DNA of 34,036 bases from Clostridia bacterium (GCA_016293975.1 JAEDCW010000016.1:1-34036), one strand, 5' to 3'. Positions 7,826 through 16,197 are shown, counted from the first letter of the stretch. The notes: generated by a model not told the origin, from the letters alone. Made by a program: numbers and translations.

Positions 7826-7852
7826 ACCGGGCGTATGCCCGGTTTCTTTATT
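7826..7852 (+). terminator. Terminator of the lgt-pncB-deoC operon
   Basis: A 7-bp GC-rich stem, ACCGGGC / GCCCGGT, with loop GTAT is followed by TTCTTTATT, 16 nt after the deoC stop. Confidence 0.85.
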
Positions 7853-8164
7853 GCAATCTGTGCAGAACGCCATTAAATAGATTGAATTTTATCTATATAC
7901 CCATAATTTGTTTTGTCAGTACAATGAGCCCAATATAAGCGCTATTCTCCATGGTACTGTCATATTATACATATTTGCAATATATCTACACCATATTATT
8001 ACATATTGTTATAAATATGTGTCCGTAATATATCCCCGCTCTCATTTATAGATGTTCCCATATCGATATCATTATATCTATATTCCCGAATTGTATTTCC
8101 GGATTTCGAATCATCTGTGTATACTACTATTGAAAATGATAATAAGGATTAGGAGGAAAACAAT
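7853..8164. other. AT-rich intergenic region upstream of the alcohol dehydrogenase
   Basis: About 310 bp with no credible gene. It is clearly richer in A/T than its surroundings and full of ATAT-type steps. One clean dyad (8001-8020) and a strong AGGAGG before the next gene are the only definite elements. I could not settle on a promoter: candidate -10 hexamers TATACT (8120-8125) and GATAAT (8138-8143) lack a decent -35 at normal spacing. Confidence 0.6.
8001..8020. promoter_or_regulatory. Dyad ACATATT-N6-AATATGT, possible operator
   Basis: This is a perfect 7-bp inverted repeat with a 6-nt spacer, 145 bp upstream of the alcohol dehydrogenase start. It is AT-only apart from the flanking C/G, so chance is not excluded. 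It could be a repressor or redox-regulator site (inference). Confidence 0.25.
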
Positions 8165-9220
8165 ATGAAGGGTTATGCAATGTTAGGATTGGGACGCACA
8201 GGTTGGATCGAAAAGGGGATGCCCAAATGCGGTCCTCTTGACGCAATAGTAAAACCAATAGCGGTATCCCCCTGTACATCCGATGTCCACACGGTTTGGG
8301 AAGGCGCAATAGGAGACCGTCACGACATGATACTTGGCCACGAGGCTGTCGGTGAAGTCGTAGAGGTAGGAAGCCTCGTTACGTCGTTTAAGCCCGGCGA
8401 CAGAGTCATCGTTCCGGCAATCACTCCGGACTGGGGTTCCCTCGAAGCTCAGAACGGCTTCTCCGTTCACTCCGGTGGAATGCTCGCAGGTTGGAAGTTC
8501 TCTAACTTCAAAGACGGCGTATTCGGTGAATACTTCCATGTAAACGAAGCAGATGCAAACCTCGCTCTTCTTCCTGATTCTGTAGACCCCGCCGCAGCGG
8601 TCATGCTGAGCGACATGGTCCCCACGGGATTCCACGGTGTCGAGCTCGCAAAAGTCGAGTTTGGTGAGTCCGTAGCTGTAATTGGCATTGGTCCGGTAGG
8701 CCTCATGGCAGTAGCGGGCGCCGCATTGCACGGTGCATCGCACCTCTATGCTGTAGGTTCACGTCACAACTGCATAGAAGCGGCAAAGCAGTACGGCGCG
8801 ACCGACATAATCAATTACCGCGAGGGAGATATTGTCGAGCAGATAATGGAAAAAACCCACGGCCAGGGCGTCGACAAGGTAATCGTCGCAGGCGGAACGG
8901 TCGATACTATTATGCAGGCCGTTGAAGTGGTCAAGCCGGGCGGAATCATCGGCAATGTAAACTATTTCGGCGAAGGCGACTATATCCGCATTCCGCGTAT
9001 AGCTTGGGGCTGTGGCATGGGGCACAAGACCATAGCAGGCGGTCTGATGCCTGGTGGCAGACTCCGCATGGAGAAACTCGTTTCTCTCATGGAAACCGGA
9101 CGTCTCGACACATCAAAGCTTCTTACCCACCGCTTCAAGGGATTTGAGCACATAGAGGAGGCGTTGATGCTCATGAAGGACAAGCCCAGAGACCTCATTA
9201 AGCCGGTAGTAGTTATATAA
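8165..9220 (+). CDS. adh: NADP-dependent zinc secondary-alcohol (isopropanol) dehydrogenase
   Basis: The enzyme interconverts secondary alcohols and ketones with NADP(H). It reads colinearly, as I recall it, with the Thermoanaerobacter brockii / Clostridium beijerinckii tetrameric enzyme. Zn ligands Cys37, His59 and Asp150 with Glu60 are at the family positions, and there is no structural-zinc lobe. The Rossmann motif GIGPVG is at 174-179. The NADP-specifying residues Gly198, Ser199, Arg200 and Tyr218 are all kept. Its 351 residues match the family. AGGAGG precedes the ATG by 9 nt. It appears monocistronic between an AT-rich leader and a convergent gene. Whether it acts in solvent formation or aldehyde reduction cannot be told from the sequence. 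Confidence 0.95.
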   Translation: MKGYAMLGLGRTGWIEKGMPKCGPLDAIVKPIAVSPCTSDVHTVWEGAIGDRHDMILGHEAVGEVVEVGSLVTSFKPGDRVIVPAITPDWGSLEAQNGFSVHSGGMLAGWKFSNFKDGVFGEYFHVNEADANLALLPDSVDPAAAVMLSDMVPTGFHGVELAKVEFGESVAVIGIGPVGLMAVAGAALHGASHLYAVGSRHNCIEAAKQYGATDIINYREGDIVEQIMEKTHGQGVDKVIVAGGTVDTIMQAVEVVKPGGIIGNVNYFGEGDYIRIPRIAWGCGMGHKTIAGGLMPGGRLRMEKLVSLMETGRLDTSKLLTHRFKGFEHIEEALMLMKDKPRDLIKPVVVI

Positions 9221-9266
9221 ATGAGATTTGAATAAGGCAAACCTACAACATACACAGTGCAAGAAC

Positions 9267-9303
9267 GAAAAAACAGATGCAGACCTACGGGTCTGCATCT
9301 GTT
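9267..9303 (-). terminator. Strong terminator of the permease/Lgt-like operon
   Basis: A perfect 14-bp stem, AACAGATGCAGACC / GGTCTGCATCTGTT, has a 4-nt loop. On the minus strand it is followed by a T-run (TTTTTTCG). It sits between convergent genes and may also stop adh transcripts, although no U-tract follows on the plus strand. Confidence 0.85.
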
Positions 9304-9314
9304 ATGAATCGATT

Positions 9315-10115
9315 TTACTCGACAGTTTGATCGGGCTTTGTCATGTCATCATTCTTTTGAACTTCTGTCGGCTTTCTGATGCAGGCGTATATTATGAGCC
9401 CTATCCCTGTAGGAAGCAGGAATAAGCTTATAAACTGTGATGTGCTTAAAGCACCCACGTTTCCCCTGTCGTCTGAACGGAAGAATTCGATTATAAACCT
9501 CCAAACGGAGTACATGATCAAGTATGTGCCTGCGACTATACCCTGTTTTCTGATTTTCATTATCATTATGTAGAGTATTATCGTGGCGATTACCAAAAAT
9601 ACCGCTTCAAAGAGCTGAGTGGGAAGCAGTTTTGCGCCTGCAGGCGCGTCTCCCCCTATCGGAAAAACAACGCCCAAGCAGCTGTCGGTCCTGCATCCGT
9701 AACAACAACCTGCAAGGAAACAGCCTACGCGCCCCATAGCCTGTCCTATCGCAATCGGTGCGGCGGCAAGGTCTGCAAACCCAAGCGTATCGATTTTATT
9801 CTTGTGTACAGCGATCAATCCCGTTACGATACCGCCTATCAGCCCTCCGTAAAACACGAATCCGCTGAGTATGGCATGTTTAAGCAGTTCGGGATTCGCT
9901 ATAAATGTATCCAGCTCTACAATGAGATATAACAGCTTTGCGCCTACAAAACCGCCTATGACGCAGAGCATACCCGTAAAAATCGCGGTATCACTCTTGA
10001 TATCCCTGTATTTGCACGTGCGCAACAGTATCAGAATGGCAAGGCCCAAGCCTATCGCACAGCATATGCCGTAAGTGGGAATCTTTAATTCCCCCAACTC
10101 TATAAATGGATACAT
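9315..10115 (-). CDS. Second, divergent Lgt-family membrane protein
   Basis: The 266-residue multi-pass protein follows the Lgt plan: IPTYGICCAIGL at the start, FVFYGGLIGGIVTG (residues 87-99), GRVGCFLAGCCYG (128-140) in place of the classical GRxGNFxNxExxG, LLPTQLFEA, and WRFIIEFFRSDDRG (205-218). The Asn and Glu of the signature are replaced by Cys-rich residues, and a CRTDSC motif follows. Such Lgt-like proteins occur in Clostridia beside a canonical Lgt; their substrate is not established to my knowledge. It starts 13 nt after the metal-type permease gene with AAGGGGG 5 nt upstream, so the two form an operon. Diacylglyceryl transferase activity is possible but unproven. Confidence 0.85.
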   Translation of the reverse strand: MYPFIELGELKIPTYGICCAIGLGLAILILLRTCKYRDIKSDTAIFTGMLCVIGGFVGAKLLYLIVELDTFIANPELLKHAILSGFVFYGGLIGGIVTGLIAVHKNKIDTLGFADLAAAPIAIGQAMGRVGCFLAGCCYGCRTDSCLGVVFPIGGDAPAGAKLLPTQLFEAVFLVIATIILYIMIMKIRKQGIVAGTYLIMYSVWRFIIEFFRSDDRGNVGALSTSQFISLFLLPTGIGLIIYACIRKPTEVQKNDDMTKPDQTVE

Positions 10116-10128
10116 ATTTACCCCCTTA

Positions 10129-11001
10129 TTACAATAAAGCTATCAAGTCTGCGGCCAATCCCGAAACAACGGCTATGCCAACCAAAAGCCCCAGCACAAT
10201 GAGACTGTCTTTGATGCTCTTGTTTGAACGGAACAACATGAGCAGTCCAACGCCTGCCGCAGAAATCAGACCTGACAAGAGCGAGCCGAGGCTTATCATT
10301 CCGTCGGCGTACACCTCTGCTATTATAACAGATGCCGCACAGTTTGGTATAAGCCCTATAAGTGCCGCGACTACCGGCTGGAATAGAGAGCCCTTGAGCA
10401 TCAGTGATGCGAGCGTGTCCTCTCCCACAAGAGTTACTATAAGCGACAGTATCAGTGTAGCGACGAATATGTAGATCAACACCTTGAGCGAATGCAGTAC
10501 GACGTTTTTAAACATCATCCCACCCGAGTTGCACGAGCATCCGCAGTGGTCATGACAATGCTCGTCATGCTCATGCTGTATTCCACTGATACCGTCCGCT
10601 TTGCTTCTCAACACCGCATCGATAAGGTATCCATAGCCTATCGCTATAACGACTTTTACTCCCATAAGCAGTAACGTCTGTGAGATAAGCTCCGGGCGAT
10701 ACAACAGTATAAGAATAGCCTCGTCAGATGTGGATATGAATACCGCAAGAAGCGTGCCTATTGTAATGAGCCGTTTTGCGTACAGTCCCGACGCAAGCAC
10801 GGAAAAGCCGCACTGTGGAAGTACGCCGAGCACTGAGCCCATCACAGGGCCTAAGCGCGATGATTTGGTCAATAAACCTATTGTCCTTTTACCCGCCCTG
10901 TGCTCCAAATACTCTATGAGGAAGAACATCAAGAGCAGAAATGGCAGCATCTTTATCGAATCAATAAATGATTCCAACAATATCTCTAAAAAATCGTTCA
11001 A
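10129..11001 (-). CDS. Putative heavy-metal/manganese permease (ArsP_2-like) with His/Cys loop
   Basis: The 290-residue membrane protein has about 8-10 hydrophobic segments in two halves. Each half carries a similar motif, GVLPQCGFS (59-67) and GLIPNCAAS near 222, typical of the YraQ/ArsP-like permeases annotated as putative manganese or heavy-metal transporters. Between the halves lies a hydrophilic loop with alternating His and Cys (HEHDEHCHDHCGCSC, 143-157), an evident metal-binding segment. The start codon is TTG with GAGGAG 6 nt upstream. A promoter precedes it, and the Lgt-like gene follows in the same transcript. The metal and the direction of transport cannot be read from the sequence. 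Confidence 0.8.
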   Translation of the reverse strand: MNDFLEILLESFIDSIKMLPFLLLMFFLIEYLEHRAGKRTIGLLTKSSRLGPVMGSVLGVLPQCGFSVLASGLYAKRLITIGTLLAVFISTSDEAILILLYRPELISQTLLLMGVKVVIAIGYGYLIDAVLRSKADGISGIQHEHDEHCHDHCGCSCNSGGMMFKNVVLHSLKVLIYIFVATLILSLIVTLVGEDTLASLMLKGSLFQPVVAALIGLIPNCAASVIIAEVYADGMISLGSLLSGLISAAGVGLLMLFRSNKSIKDSLIVLGLLVGIAVVSGLAADLIALL

Positions 11002-11021
11002 GTTAAACTCCTCAAATGAAT

Positions 11022-11050
11022 TCTATAAAATAATAACACGAGAAGTTCAA
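11022..11050 (-). promoter_or_regulatory. Predicted promoter of the permease/Lgt-like operon
   Basis: On the minus strand TTGAAC and TATAGA are separated by 17 nt, about 20 nt upstream of the permease TTG start. Each hexamer matches consensus at about four of six bases. Confidence 0.45.
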
Positions 11051-11088
11051 TTTGCAAGCTCTGAGTAAGATTCAACAGTTTTTCACAT

Positions 11089-11117
11089 AAAATGACGAGG
11101 GATATAAATCCCTCGTC
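11089..11117 (-). terminator. Terminator of the Asn/Gln-rich microprotein gene
   Basis: A 10-bp stem, GACGAGGGAT / ATCCCTCGTC, with a 4-nt loop is followed on the minus strand by ATTTTATG, 12 nt after the microprotein stop. Confidence 0.7.
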
Positions 11118-11128
11118 CGTAGAATACC

Positions 11129-11254
11129 TTAGAAATCCTGTCTGTTCTGATTGTTCTGGTTATTGTTCTGCTTCTGCTGGTTATTCTGCCTGTTGCGCTG
11201 ATCGTTCTGGCGGTTGTTCTGCTGGTTGTTCCTGTTGTTGTTCTTATTATCCAT
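11129..11254 (-). CDS. 41-residue Asn/Gln-rich microprotein
   Basis: The gene is in a different frame from the longer overlapping ORF. ATG at 11254 has AAAGGAG 10 nt upstream and the frame closes with TAA at 11129. The product begins MDNKNNNRNNQQNNRQN and ends QNRQDF. It is almost wholly Asn, Gln and Arg, with no hydrophobic residue except the first Met and last Phe. A terminator follows at once. The signals on both sides make it a real expression unit rather than a chance frame. It lies 54 nt after the ABC exporter gene and is probably cotranscribed. I recall small Asn/Gln-rich proteins of this style in Clostridia, without an assigned function. It should be disordered and could bind RNA or aggregate (inference). 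Confidence 0.7.
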   Translation of the reverse strand: MDNKNNNRNNQQNNRQNDQRNRQNNQQKQNNNQNNQNRQDF

Positions 11255-11308
11255 AACGCACACTCTCCTTTCTTGGATTTGAAAGTAGTATGTGTTGCAA
11301 AAAGAACC

Positions 11309-13138
11309 TCAATACACCTCAAACTGAGAATAATACAACTCCCTATATAAGCCATTTTTTTCCATCAATTGATCGTGACTGCCCTGCTCGACAACACTAC
11401 CGTTCTGCATTACGAGTATTTTATCGGCGTTTATGACGGTAGAAAGCCTGTGAGCTATAACAAAGCAGGTTCTGTCCTTCATGAGCTTTCGCATCGCCTT
11501 CTGAATCTCCTGTTCCGTCTGCGTATCGACATTCGACGTAGCTTCATCGAGTATGAGCATGGGTGAATCCATGAGCATTGCCCGGGCAATTGTCAAAAGC
11601 TGCTTCTGACCCTTTGAAATATTCGTGCCATTATCGCTTATCACCGTGTCATAGCCCTGCGGAAGCCTCATTATGAAACTGTGTATCCTCGCAACCTTAG
11701 CCGCCGCAACGACCTCTTCCATCGTAGCGTCTTCCTTGCCGTATGCGATGTTTTCAAATATGGTACCGCTAAAGAGCCAAGTATCCTGCAGTACCATGGT
11801 GTACGCTTTTCTTAGGCTGTCCCTCGTCACTTTGTAGATATCGTTGCCGTCTATCGCTATAGCGCCCTCATCGACGTCATAGAAGCGCATCAAGAGATTT
11901 ATTATCGTGGTCTTGCCTGCGCCCGTCGGTCCGACGATGGCAATAAGGCTTCCCGGCACTGCTCTGAGGCTAAAGTCCTTTATTATCGTCCTCCCAGGGT
12001 TGTAGCCGAATGTTATGTCGGAGAGCTCTACGTCACCATTTACACTTTCCAGTAAACACGCCTCGGCGGCGTCCGGCTTTTCGGGCAGCTCGTCTATAAG
12101 CTTAAACACGCGCTCGGCAGCGGAGAAAGCCGATTGCAATTCACCGAAAATGTTTGCCGTCTCGTTTATGGGACCCGAAAACTTGCGCGAATACAGTACA
12201 AACGCCGATATGTCGCCTATTCCTATCATGCCATTTAGATACAGTATAGCCCCGAATACGCTTACAAGCGCAAGCGACACGTTGTTTATACAGTTGACCG
12301 ACGGACCCATAATTGAGCCGTAATACTCGGATTTGGTGTACGCCTCGACCGCCTCGTCATTTTTTACATCGAAATCCTTAAGTACCTCTTCTTCTTTGCT
12401 GTATGCCCTTGTTGTCTTCTGACCCGATATCATCTCTTCTGCAAAACCGTTCATCTCGCCGAGCTTTTGCGAACGCGCTCTGAAAAGCGGTCTTACTTTC
12501 TTCGTTATGTATCTTGTAAACAGTATCGACGTCGGCACCGTAAACACGAACACCGTAACGAGCACGGGCGCTATCCTAAGCATCATAACGAGCGAGCCGA
12601 CGACCGTTATCACACTCTTGCATATCTGCAACAGATCGTTTGAAAGGGATGCGTTTACCGTATCGATGTCGTAAGAAATGACGCTTATTATGTCGCCCGT
12701 CTGCCTCGCGTCAAAGAAGCTGACAGGGAGCCTCGACAGCTTGTCGAATACGTCCTTTCGCATACTGAAAACGATTTTTTTCGTGAGCTCTATCATCAAT
12801 ACTGAAAGCAGGTAGCTCATAACAAACGACAGCCCGTAGAACACAAGCATCAACACTACGTATTTACCTATGGCTACAAAGTCAGCCGAATGCGGCAACT
12901 CACCTATCGCATCTATCGCCTTGCCGGACAATCTCGGTCCCCAAAGCTGAAGCAGATTGCTTCCTATCACCAATATAATTGCAAGTGTGATGATGAGCTT
13001 ATGCTTTTTTAGGTATCCCCAGAGGCGGGCAAGTATGTATTTTTTGTTGGGCTTCTTCGCATTGAGCTTGCGCTTATCCCCGTTTGCCTCAAAACCCTGA
13101 GCAAGCTTACTGTTCTGTAATCCGTCACGACTACGCAT
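11309..13138 (-). CDS. ABC exporter half-transporter with intact ATP site (heterodimer partner 1)
   Basis: A fused permease-ATPase of about 609 residues has six predicted membrane helices in the first 330 residues and a nucleotide-binding domain after them. Walker A is GPTGAGKTT, the signature is ISKGQKQLL and Walker B is LILDEATSNVD with the catalytic Glu. Together with its neighbour, which has a canonical LSGGQ but a degenerate Walker B, this is the layout of heterodimeric multidrug exporters such as BmrCD and TM287/288. The ATG at 13138 was chosen over 13162: it overlaps the upstream stop by 8 nt and has a GGTGG-type site in front. The substrate is unknown; drugs or peptides are usual. Confidence 0.92.
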   Translation of the reverse strand: MRSRDGLQNSKLAQGFEANGDKRKLNAKKPNKKYILARLWGYLKKHKLIITLAIILVIGSNLLQLWGPRLSGKAIDAIGELPHSADFVAIGKYVVLMLVFYGLSFVMSYLLSVLMIELTKKIVFSMRKDVFDKLSRLPVSFFDARQTGDIISVISYDIDTVNASLSNDLLQICKSVITVVGSLVMMLRIAPVLVTVFVFTVPTSILFTRYITKKVRPLFRARSQKLGEMNGFAEEMISGQKTTRAYSKEEEVLKDFDVKNDEAVEAYTKSEYYGSIMGPSVNCINNVSLALVSVFGAILYLNGMIGIGDISAFVLYSRKFSGPINETANIFGELQSAFSAAERVFKLIDELPEKPDAAEACLLESVNGDVELSDITFGYNPGRTIIKDFSLRAVPGSLIAIVGPTGAGKTTIINLLMRFYDVDEGAIAIDGNDIYKVTRDSLRKAYTMVLQDTWLFSGTIFENIAYGKEDATMEEVVAAAKVARIHSFIMRLPQGYDTVISDNGTNISKGQKQLLTIARAMLMDSPMLILDEATSNVDTQTEQEIQKAMRKLMKDRTCFVIAHRLSTVINADKILVMQNGSVVEQGSHDQLMEKNGLYRELYYSQFEVY

Positions 13139-14855
13139 TAAGCCCACCACCCATCTGTGCATCGCTTATACTCTTATAAAGCCCACAGTTATTGAGCAGT
13201 TCGGAATGAGTTCCCTTGCCGATTATCTCGCCATCGTCAAGCATCAGAATGCAGTCTGCGTTCATAATCGAGCTTATTCTCTGCGCGACAATTATCGTCG
13301 TCATATTCGGGAAGTGCTTGCTTAGCGTCTTTCTCAAATCTGCATCGGTCTTATAATCCAGTGCGCTCGATGAGTCATCAAGTATCAGTACATCGGGCTG
13401 TGCGGCTACCGCCCTTGCGATGAGAAGCCTCTGTTTCTGCCCTCCGCTTAGGTTTCCGCCCCTCGCCGTCAGCATATAATCGAGTCCCTCAGGTCTTCGC
13501 GATATAAATCCGGTCGCCTGTGCTATCTCTGCCGCCTTGAGTATCGCATCGTCATCGAGTCCCCTCTTGAAGTCGATGTTTTCGCGTATGCTACCCGCCA
13601 TTATAAAGTCGTTTTGCATGGCGATACCTATGCGATTTCTGAGTTCATCGAGCGGGATCGTTCTTATGTCCCTGCCGTCGACTAAAACTCTGCCTTTGTC
13701 TGGGTCATAGAATCTCAACACAAGATTGACGATTGTCGTCTTTCCACTTCCCGTTGCACCTATTATGCCCAACGTGTCCCCGGGTTTCAGAGCAAAGTCT
13801 ATGTCCGTGAGGTTGTTTTCGACCTTGTTGTATGAAAAGCTTACATCTTCAAACGCGAGCCTGTACTCGGGATTTGAGCGCTCACAAGCATCCTCGGGCA
13901 ATATCGGGTAACCATCGGGGGTATTTAGTACCTCGCTTATTCTGTTAGCCGATGCCACGCCCTTTGAGCAGACTATGAATATCCTCGTTATACCGAGCAT
14001 CGCACCGATTATTATCGTAAAATACGACAGGAAAGCGATTATTGTACCTGTCTCGGTAAGACCGGAATCCGCTCTGTGCGCACCTATCAGAACAATTAGC
14101 GTAAGGCCCACGTTTAAAACCAGCGTCGTCGTCGGGTTTGTTATTGCCATGAGTATACCGACGCGCCTCTCCTCCTCAGACAGCGATGCATTCGCCTCCG
14201 AGAATCGCTTGCGCTCATGCTCCGACTTTGACAGCGCCTTGATTATCCTGACACCCGTAGCATTCTCCTGCACTACCCTTACGAGCCTGTCTAAAAACGC
14301 CTGGCACTTTGTATAAAGCGGAATGCTCAGTTTAGTCACTGTATAGACAACGACCGCAATCAGCGGCAGCATGCCGATAAGCACGAGTGTGAGTGGTGCG
14401 TCAAGCGATAACGTAAATATTATGCCGCCTATGAGCAATATGGAGCCTCTTACACCTAACCTCTGCACCCTTGTCAGCATCTGGTTTACGTTATAGGTGT
14501 CGCTTGTTATTCTTGAAATAAGAGTTGACTCTGTGAAGCTGTCCGTCTGTGCACTTGAAAGATACGATATGCGTCTGAATAGGTCGTGGCGGAGCTTTTT
14601 TGTCACCTTGCCCGCGCTCTTTGTCGCCATTCTGTTTGCTGTGATATTGGTCGTGACAGAAGCTGCCGCGCACAAAAGCATTATCACACCCCATGTGACA
14701 ATCAGCTTTATGTCGTTTTGCGGGACTATATCATCGAGTATAACTTCAAGCACATACGGTATCATCAAATCCATCATTGTCGCAAAAAACTTGATGATGA
14801 GTCCGAGTGTCATCTCTCCGGCATGAAGCCGGACATACGAAAAAAGAGTCTTCAA
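13131..14855 (-). CDS. ABC exporter half-transporter with degenerate catalytic residue (heterodimer partner 2)
   Basis: The 574-residue permease-ATPase fusion has Walker A GATGSGKTT and canonical signature LSGGQKQRL. Walker B is LILDDSSSALD, where Asp replaces the catalytic Glu. That substitution marks the non-hydrolysing site of heterodimeric exporters and matches the partner gene that overlaps its 3' end. The start is TTG; the site before it is weak, so a slightly different start is possible. No dedicated regulator is fused or adjacent on the same strand; the divergent AraC-type gene about 330 bp away is a candidate regulator (inference). Confidence 0.92.
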   Translation of the reverse strand: MKTLFSYVRLHAGEMTLGLIIKFFATMMDLMIPYVLEVILDDIVPQNDIKLIVTWGVIMLLCAAASVTTNITANRMATKSAGKVTKKLRHDLFRRISYLSSAQTDSFTESTLISRITSDTYNVNQMLTRVQRLGVRGSILLIGGIIFTLSLDAPLTLVLIGMLPLIAVVVYTVTKLSIPLYTKCQAFLDRLVRVVQENATGVRIIKALSKSEHERKRFSEANASLSEEERRVGILMAITNPTTTLVLNVGLTLIVLIGAHRADSGLTETGTIIAFLSYFTIIIGAMLGITRIFIVCSKGVASANRISEVLNTPDGYPILPEDACERSNPEYRLAFEDVSFSYNKVENNLTDIDFALKPGDTLGIIGATGSGKTTIVNLVLRFYDPDKGRVLVDGRDIRTIPLDELRNRIGIAMQNDFIMAGSIRENIDFKRGLDDDAILKAAEIAQATGFISRRPEGLDYMLTARGGNLSGGQKQRLLIARAVAAQPDVLILDDSSSALDYKTDADLRKTLSKHFPNMTTIIVAQRISSIMNADCILMLDDGEIIGKGTHSELLNNCGLYKSISDAQMGGGLNA

Positions 14856-14870
14856 TTAGGATTACCGCTT

Positions 14871-15047
14871 TCACATTACTCGCAGTAATATGCACGCCGC
14901 CTCGGTATGCAGATGCGTACTAAACTCTGTCTTGATTAAACCGTCTTTCTTTATATGTACGCGCTTTACCACCATATGATTGTAACACATTTTGCCGTTT
15001 TGTTCCATAATAAAAACTTCACAAGTGGGGATCAGTCTATTCGCCAT
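14871..15047 (-). CDS. Doubtful small ORF upstream of the ABC exporter
   Basis: A frame of about 58 codons ends 15 nt before the ABC exporter start. It has mixed composition (MANRLIPTCEVFIMEQNGK at its start) and no recognisable domain. A GTG start at 15089 is also possible, but neither start has a good Shine-Dalgarno. It lies in the divergent gap between the exporter and the AraC-type gene, where promoters must also sit. It may be a leader peptide or simply not coding. Confidence 0.2.
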   Translation of the reverse strand: MANRLIPTCEVFIMEQNGKMCYNHMVVKRVHIKKDGLIKTEFSTHLHTEAACILLRVM

Positions 15048-15181
15048 TCTCACAGAGTCATTGGATAAAAGCCTACTTGTGCTTTTCACTTTTGGTTTGT
15101 GGTATCATTGAATTGTGCAAAAAACATCGAGTTTTCAGACGTCGCTTACGTTAAAATCCCAATGTGGAAGGAAGTGAACAC

Positions 15182-16060
15182 ATGAGCGAGCATACCAAAG
15201 CCGTACAGCGGATGCAAAAGTACATAGAGGCGAGCATAGATTCCCCAATCACGCTTTCCGGGCTTGCAGAGGTATCACACTTTTCCCCGTGGTACTCAGC
15301 GAGACTCTTTAAGCAGTATACGGGTCTCTCCCCTGCGGATTACGTTAGAAGACTGCGCTTGTCGCACGCCGCACTTATGCTCAGAGATTCCGATAAGAGG
15401 ATAACCGATGCCGCATTTGAACTCGGTTTCGGCAGCGTAGACGGATTCCAACGAGCGTTTTACAGGGAGTTTGGCTGTAACCCCAAGGAGTACGCAATGC
15501 ATCCCGTGCCGCTATACCTGTTCACTCCCTATGGCGTAGACTATAAAAAGGATTTTAAGGAGAATACATTTGTGGAAAACGTAAGAAACGTATTTATTCA
15601 GGTAATTGATAAACCACAGCGCGCAGTTATAATCAAAAGGGGCAAGGATGCGCAGGATTACTTCGCTTATTGCGAGGAGGTCGGCTGTGATATTTGGGGT
15701 CTGCTCACAAGCATGTGTGCGAACAATTCGGAGCCCGTCTGCATGTGGCTTCCCGAAAAATATCGCACACCGGGTACATCTCGCTATGTTCAGGGTGTGG
15801 AAGTGACGGACGACAACATAAGCGAGATTCCCGAGGGCTTCGATAAAATCGTTCTGCCCCAAAGCAAGTACCTTATGTTCCAAGGAGAGCCGTTTGAAGA
15901 GGAGGACTACTGCGAAGCTATATGCGCACTTCAAGCGGCGGTAAAGAAGTACAACCCCGAGGCAATAGGTTATGCCTATGACACAGAGAATCCGAGAATT
16001 CAGCTCGAACCGATAGGTGCGCGCGGATATATAGAGCTTCTGCCCGTACGTCCTCTCTGA
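15182..16060 (+). CDS. AraC-type transcriptional regulator with GyrI-like effector domain
   Basis: Residues 1-105 form the double helix-turn-helix of the AraC/MarA/Rob class: ITLSGLAEVSHFSPWYSARLFKQYTG, then ITDAAFELGFGSVDGFQRAFYREFGCNPKEY. Residues from about 130 to the end resemble the GyrI-like small-molecule-binding domain (QVIDKPQRAVIIKRGKDAQDYF near the start, GYIELLPVRPL at the end). This Rob/SoxS-like arrangement typically senses hydrophobic drugs. The ATG at 15182 was chosen because AAGGA lies 9 nt upstream. The gene is divergent from the heterodimeric ABC exporter, a plausible target (inference), and ends in its own terminator. Confidence 0.9.
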   Translation: MSEHTKAVQRMQKYIEASIDSPITLSGLAEVSHFSPWYSARLFKQYTGLSPADYVRRLRLSHAALMLRDSDKRITDAAFELGFGSVDGFQRAFYREFGCNPKEYAMHPVPLYLFTPYGVDYKKDFKENTFVENVRNVFIQVIDKPQRAVIIKRGKDAQDYFAYCEEVGCDIWGLLTSMCANNSEPVCMWLPEKYRTPGTSRYVQGVEVTDDNISEIPEGFDKIVLPQSKYLMFQGEPFEEEDYCEAICALQAAVKKYNPEAIGYAYDTENPRIQLEPIGARGYIELLPVRPL

Positions 16061-16099
16061 TTCAGGCTAGGCAGATGAGTACATAGTGTGAATGCAGTA

Positions 16100-16140
16100 A
16101 AACCACCCTAACGCCAAACTCCGAATGGGTGGTTTATTTA
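16100..16140 (+). terminator. Terminator of the AraC-type gene
   Basis: A 9-bp stem, AAACCACCC / GGGTGGTTT, with an 18-nt loop is followed by ATTTATG, 39 nt after the stop codon. Confidence 0.7.
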
Positions 16141-16168
16141 TGCTTAATCCAGCTATCCACTTCCCATT

Positions 16169-16197
16169 AAAAAAGCATGGATTGCAACCGCAACCCA
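16169..16197 (-). terminator. Terminator of the polysaccharide deacetylase gene
   Basis: On the minus strand the stem TGGGTTGC / GCAATCCA (one G-U pair, loop GGTT) is followed by TGCTTTTTT. Confidence 0.7.

Noticed and set aside
11083..11355. Minus-strand 90-codon frame rich in Thr/Arg
   Set aside because: It covers the microprotein in another frame, overlaps the ABC exporter gene end and runs through the terminator; the 41-codon frame has the ribosome site and the terminator right after its stop.
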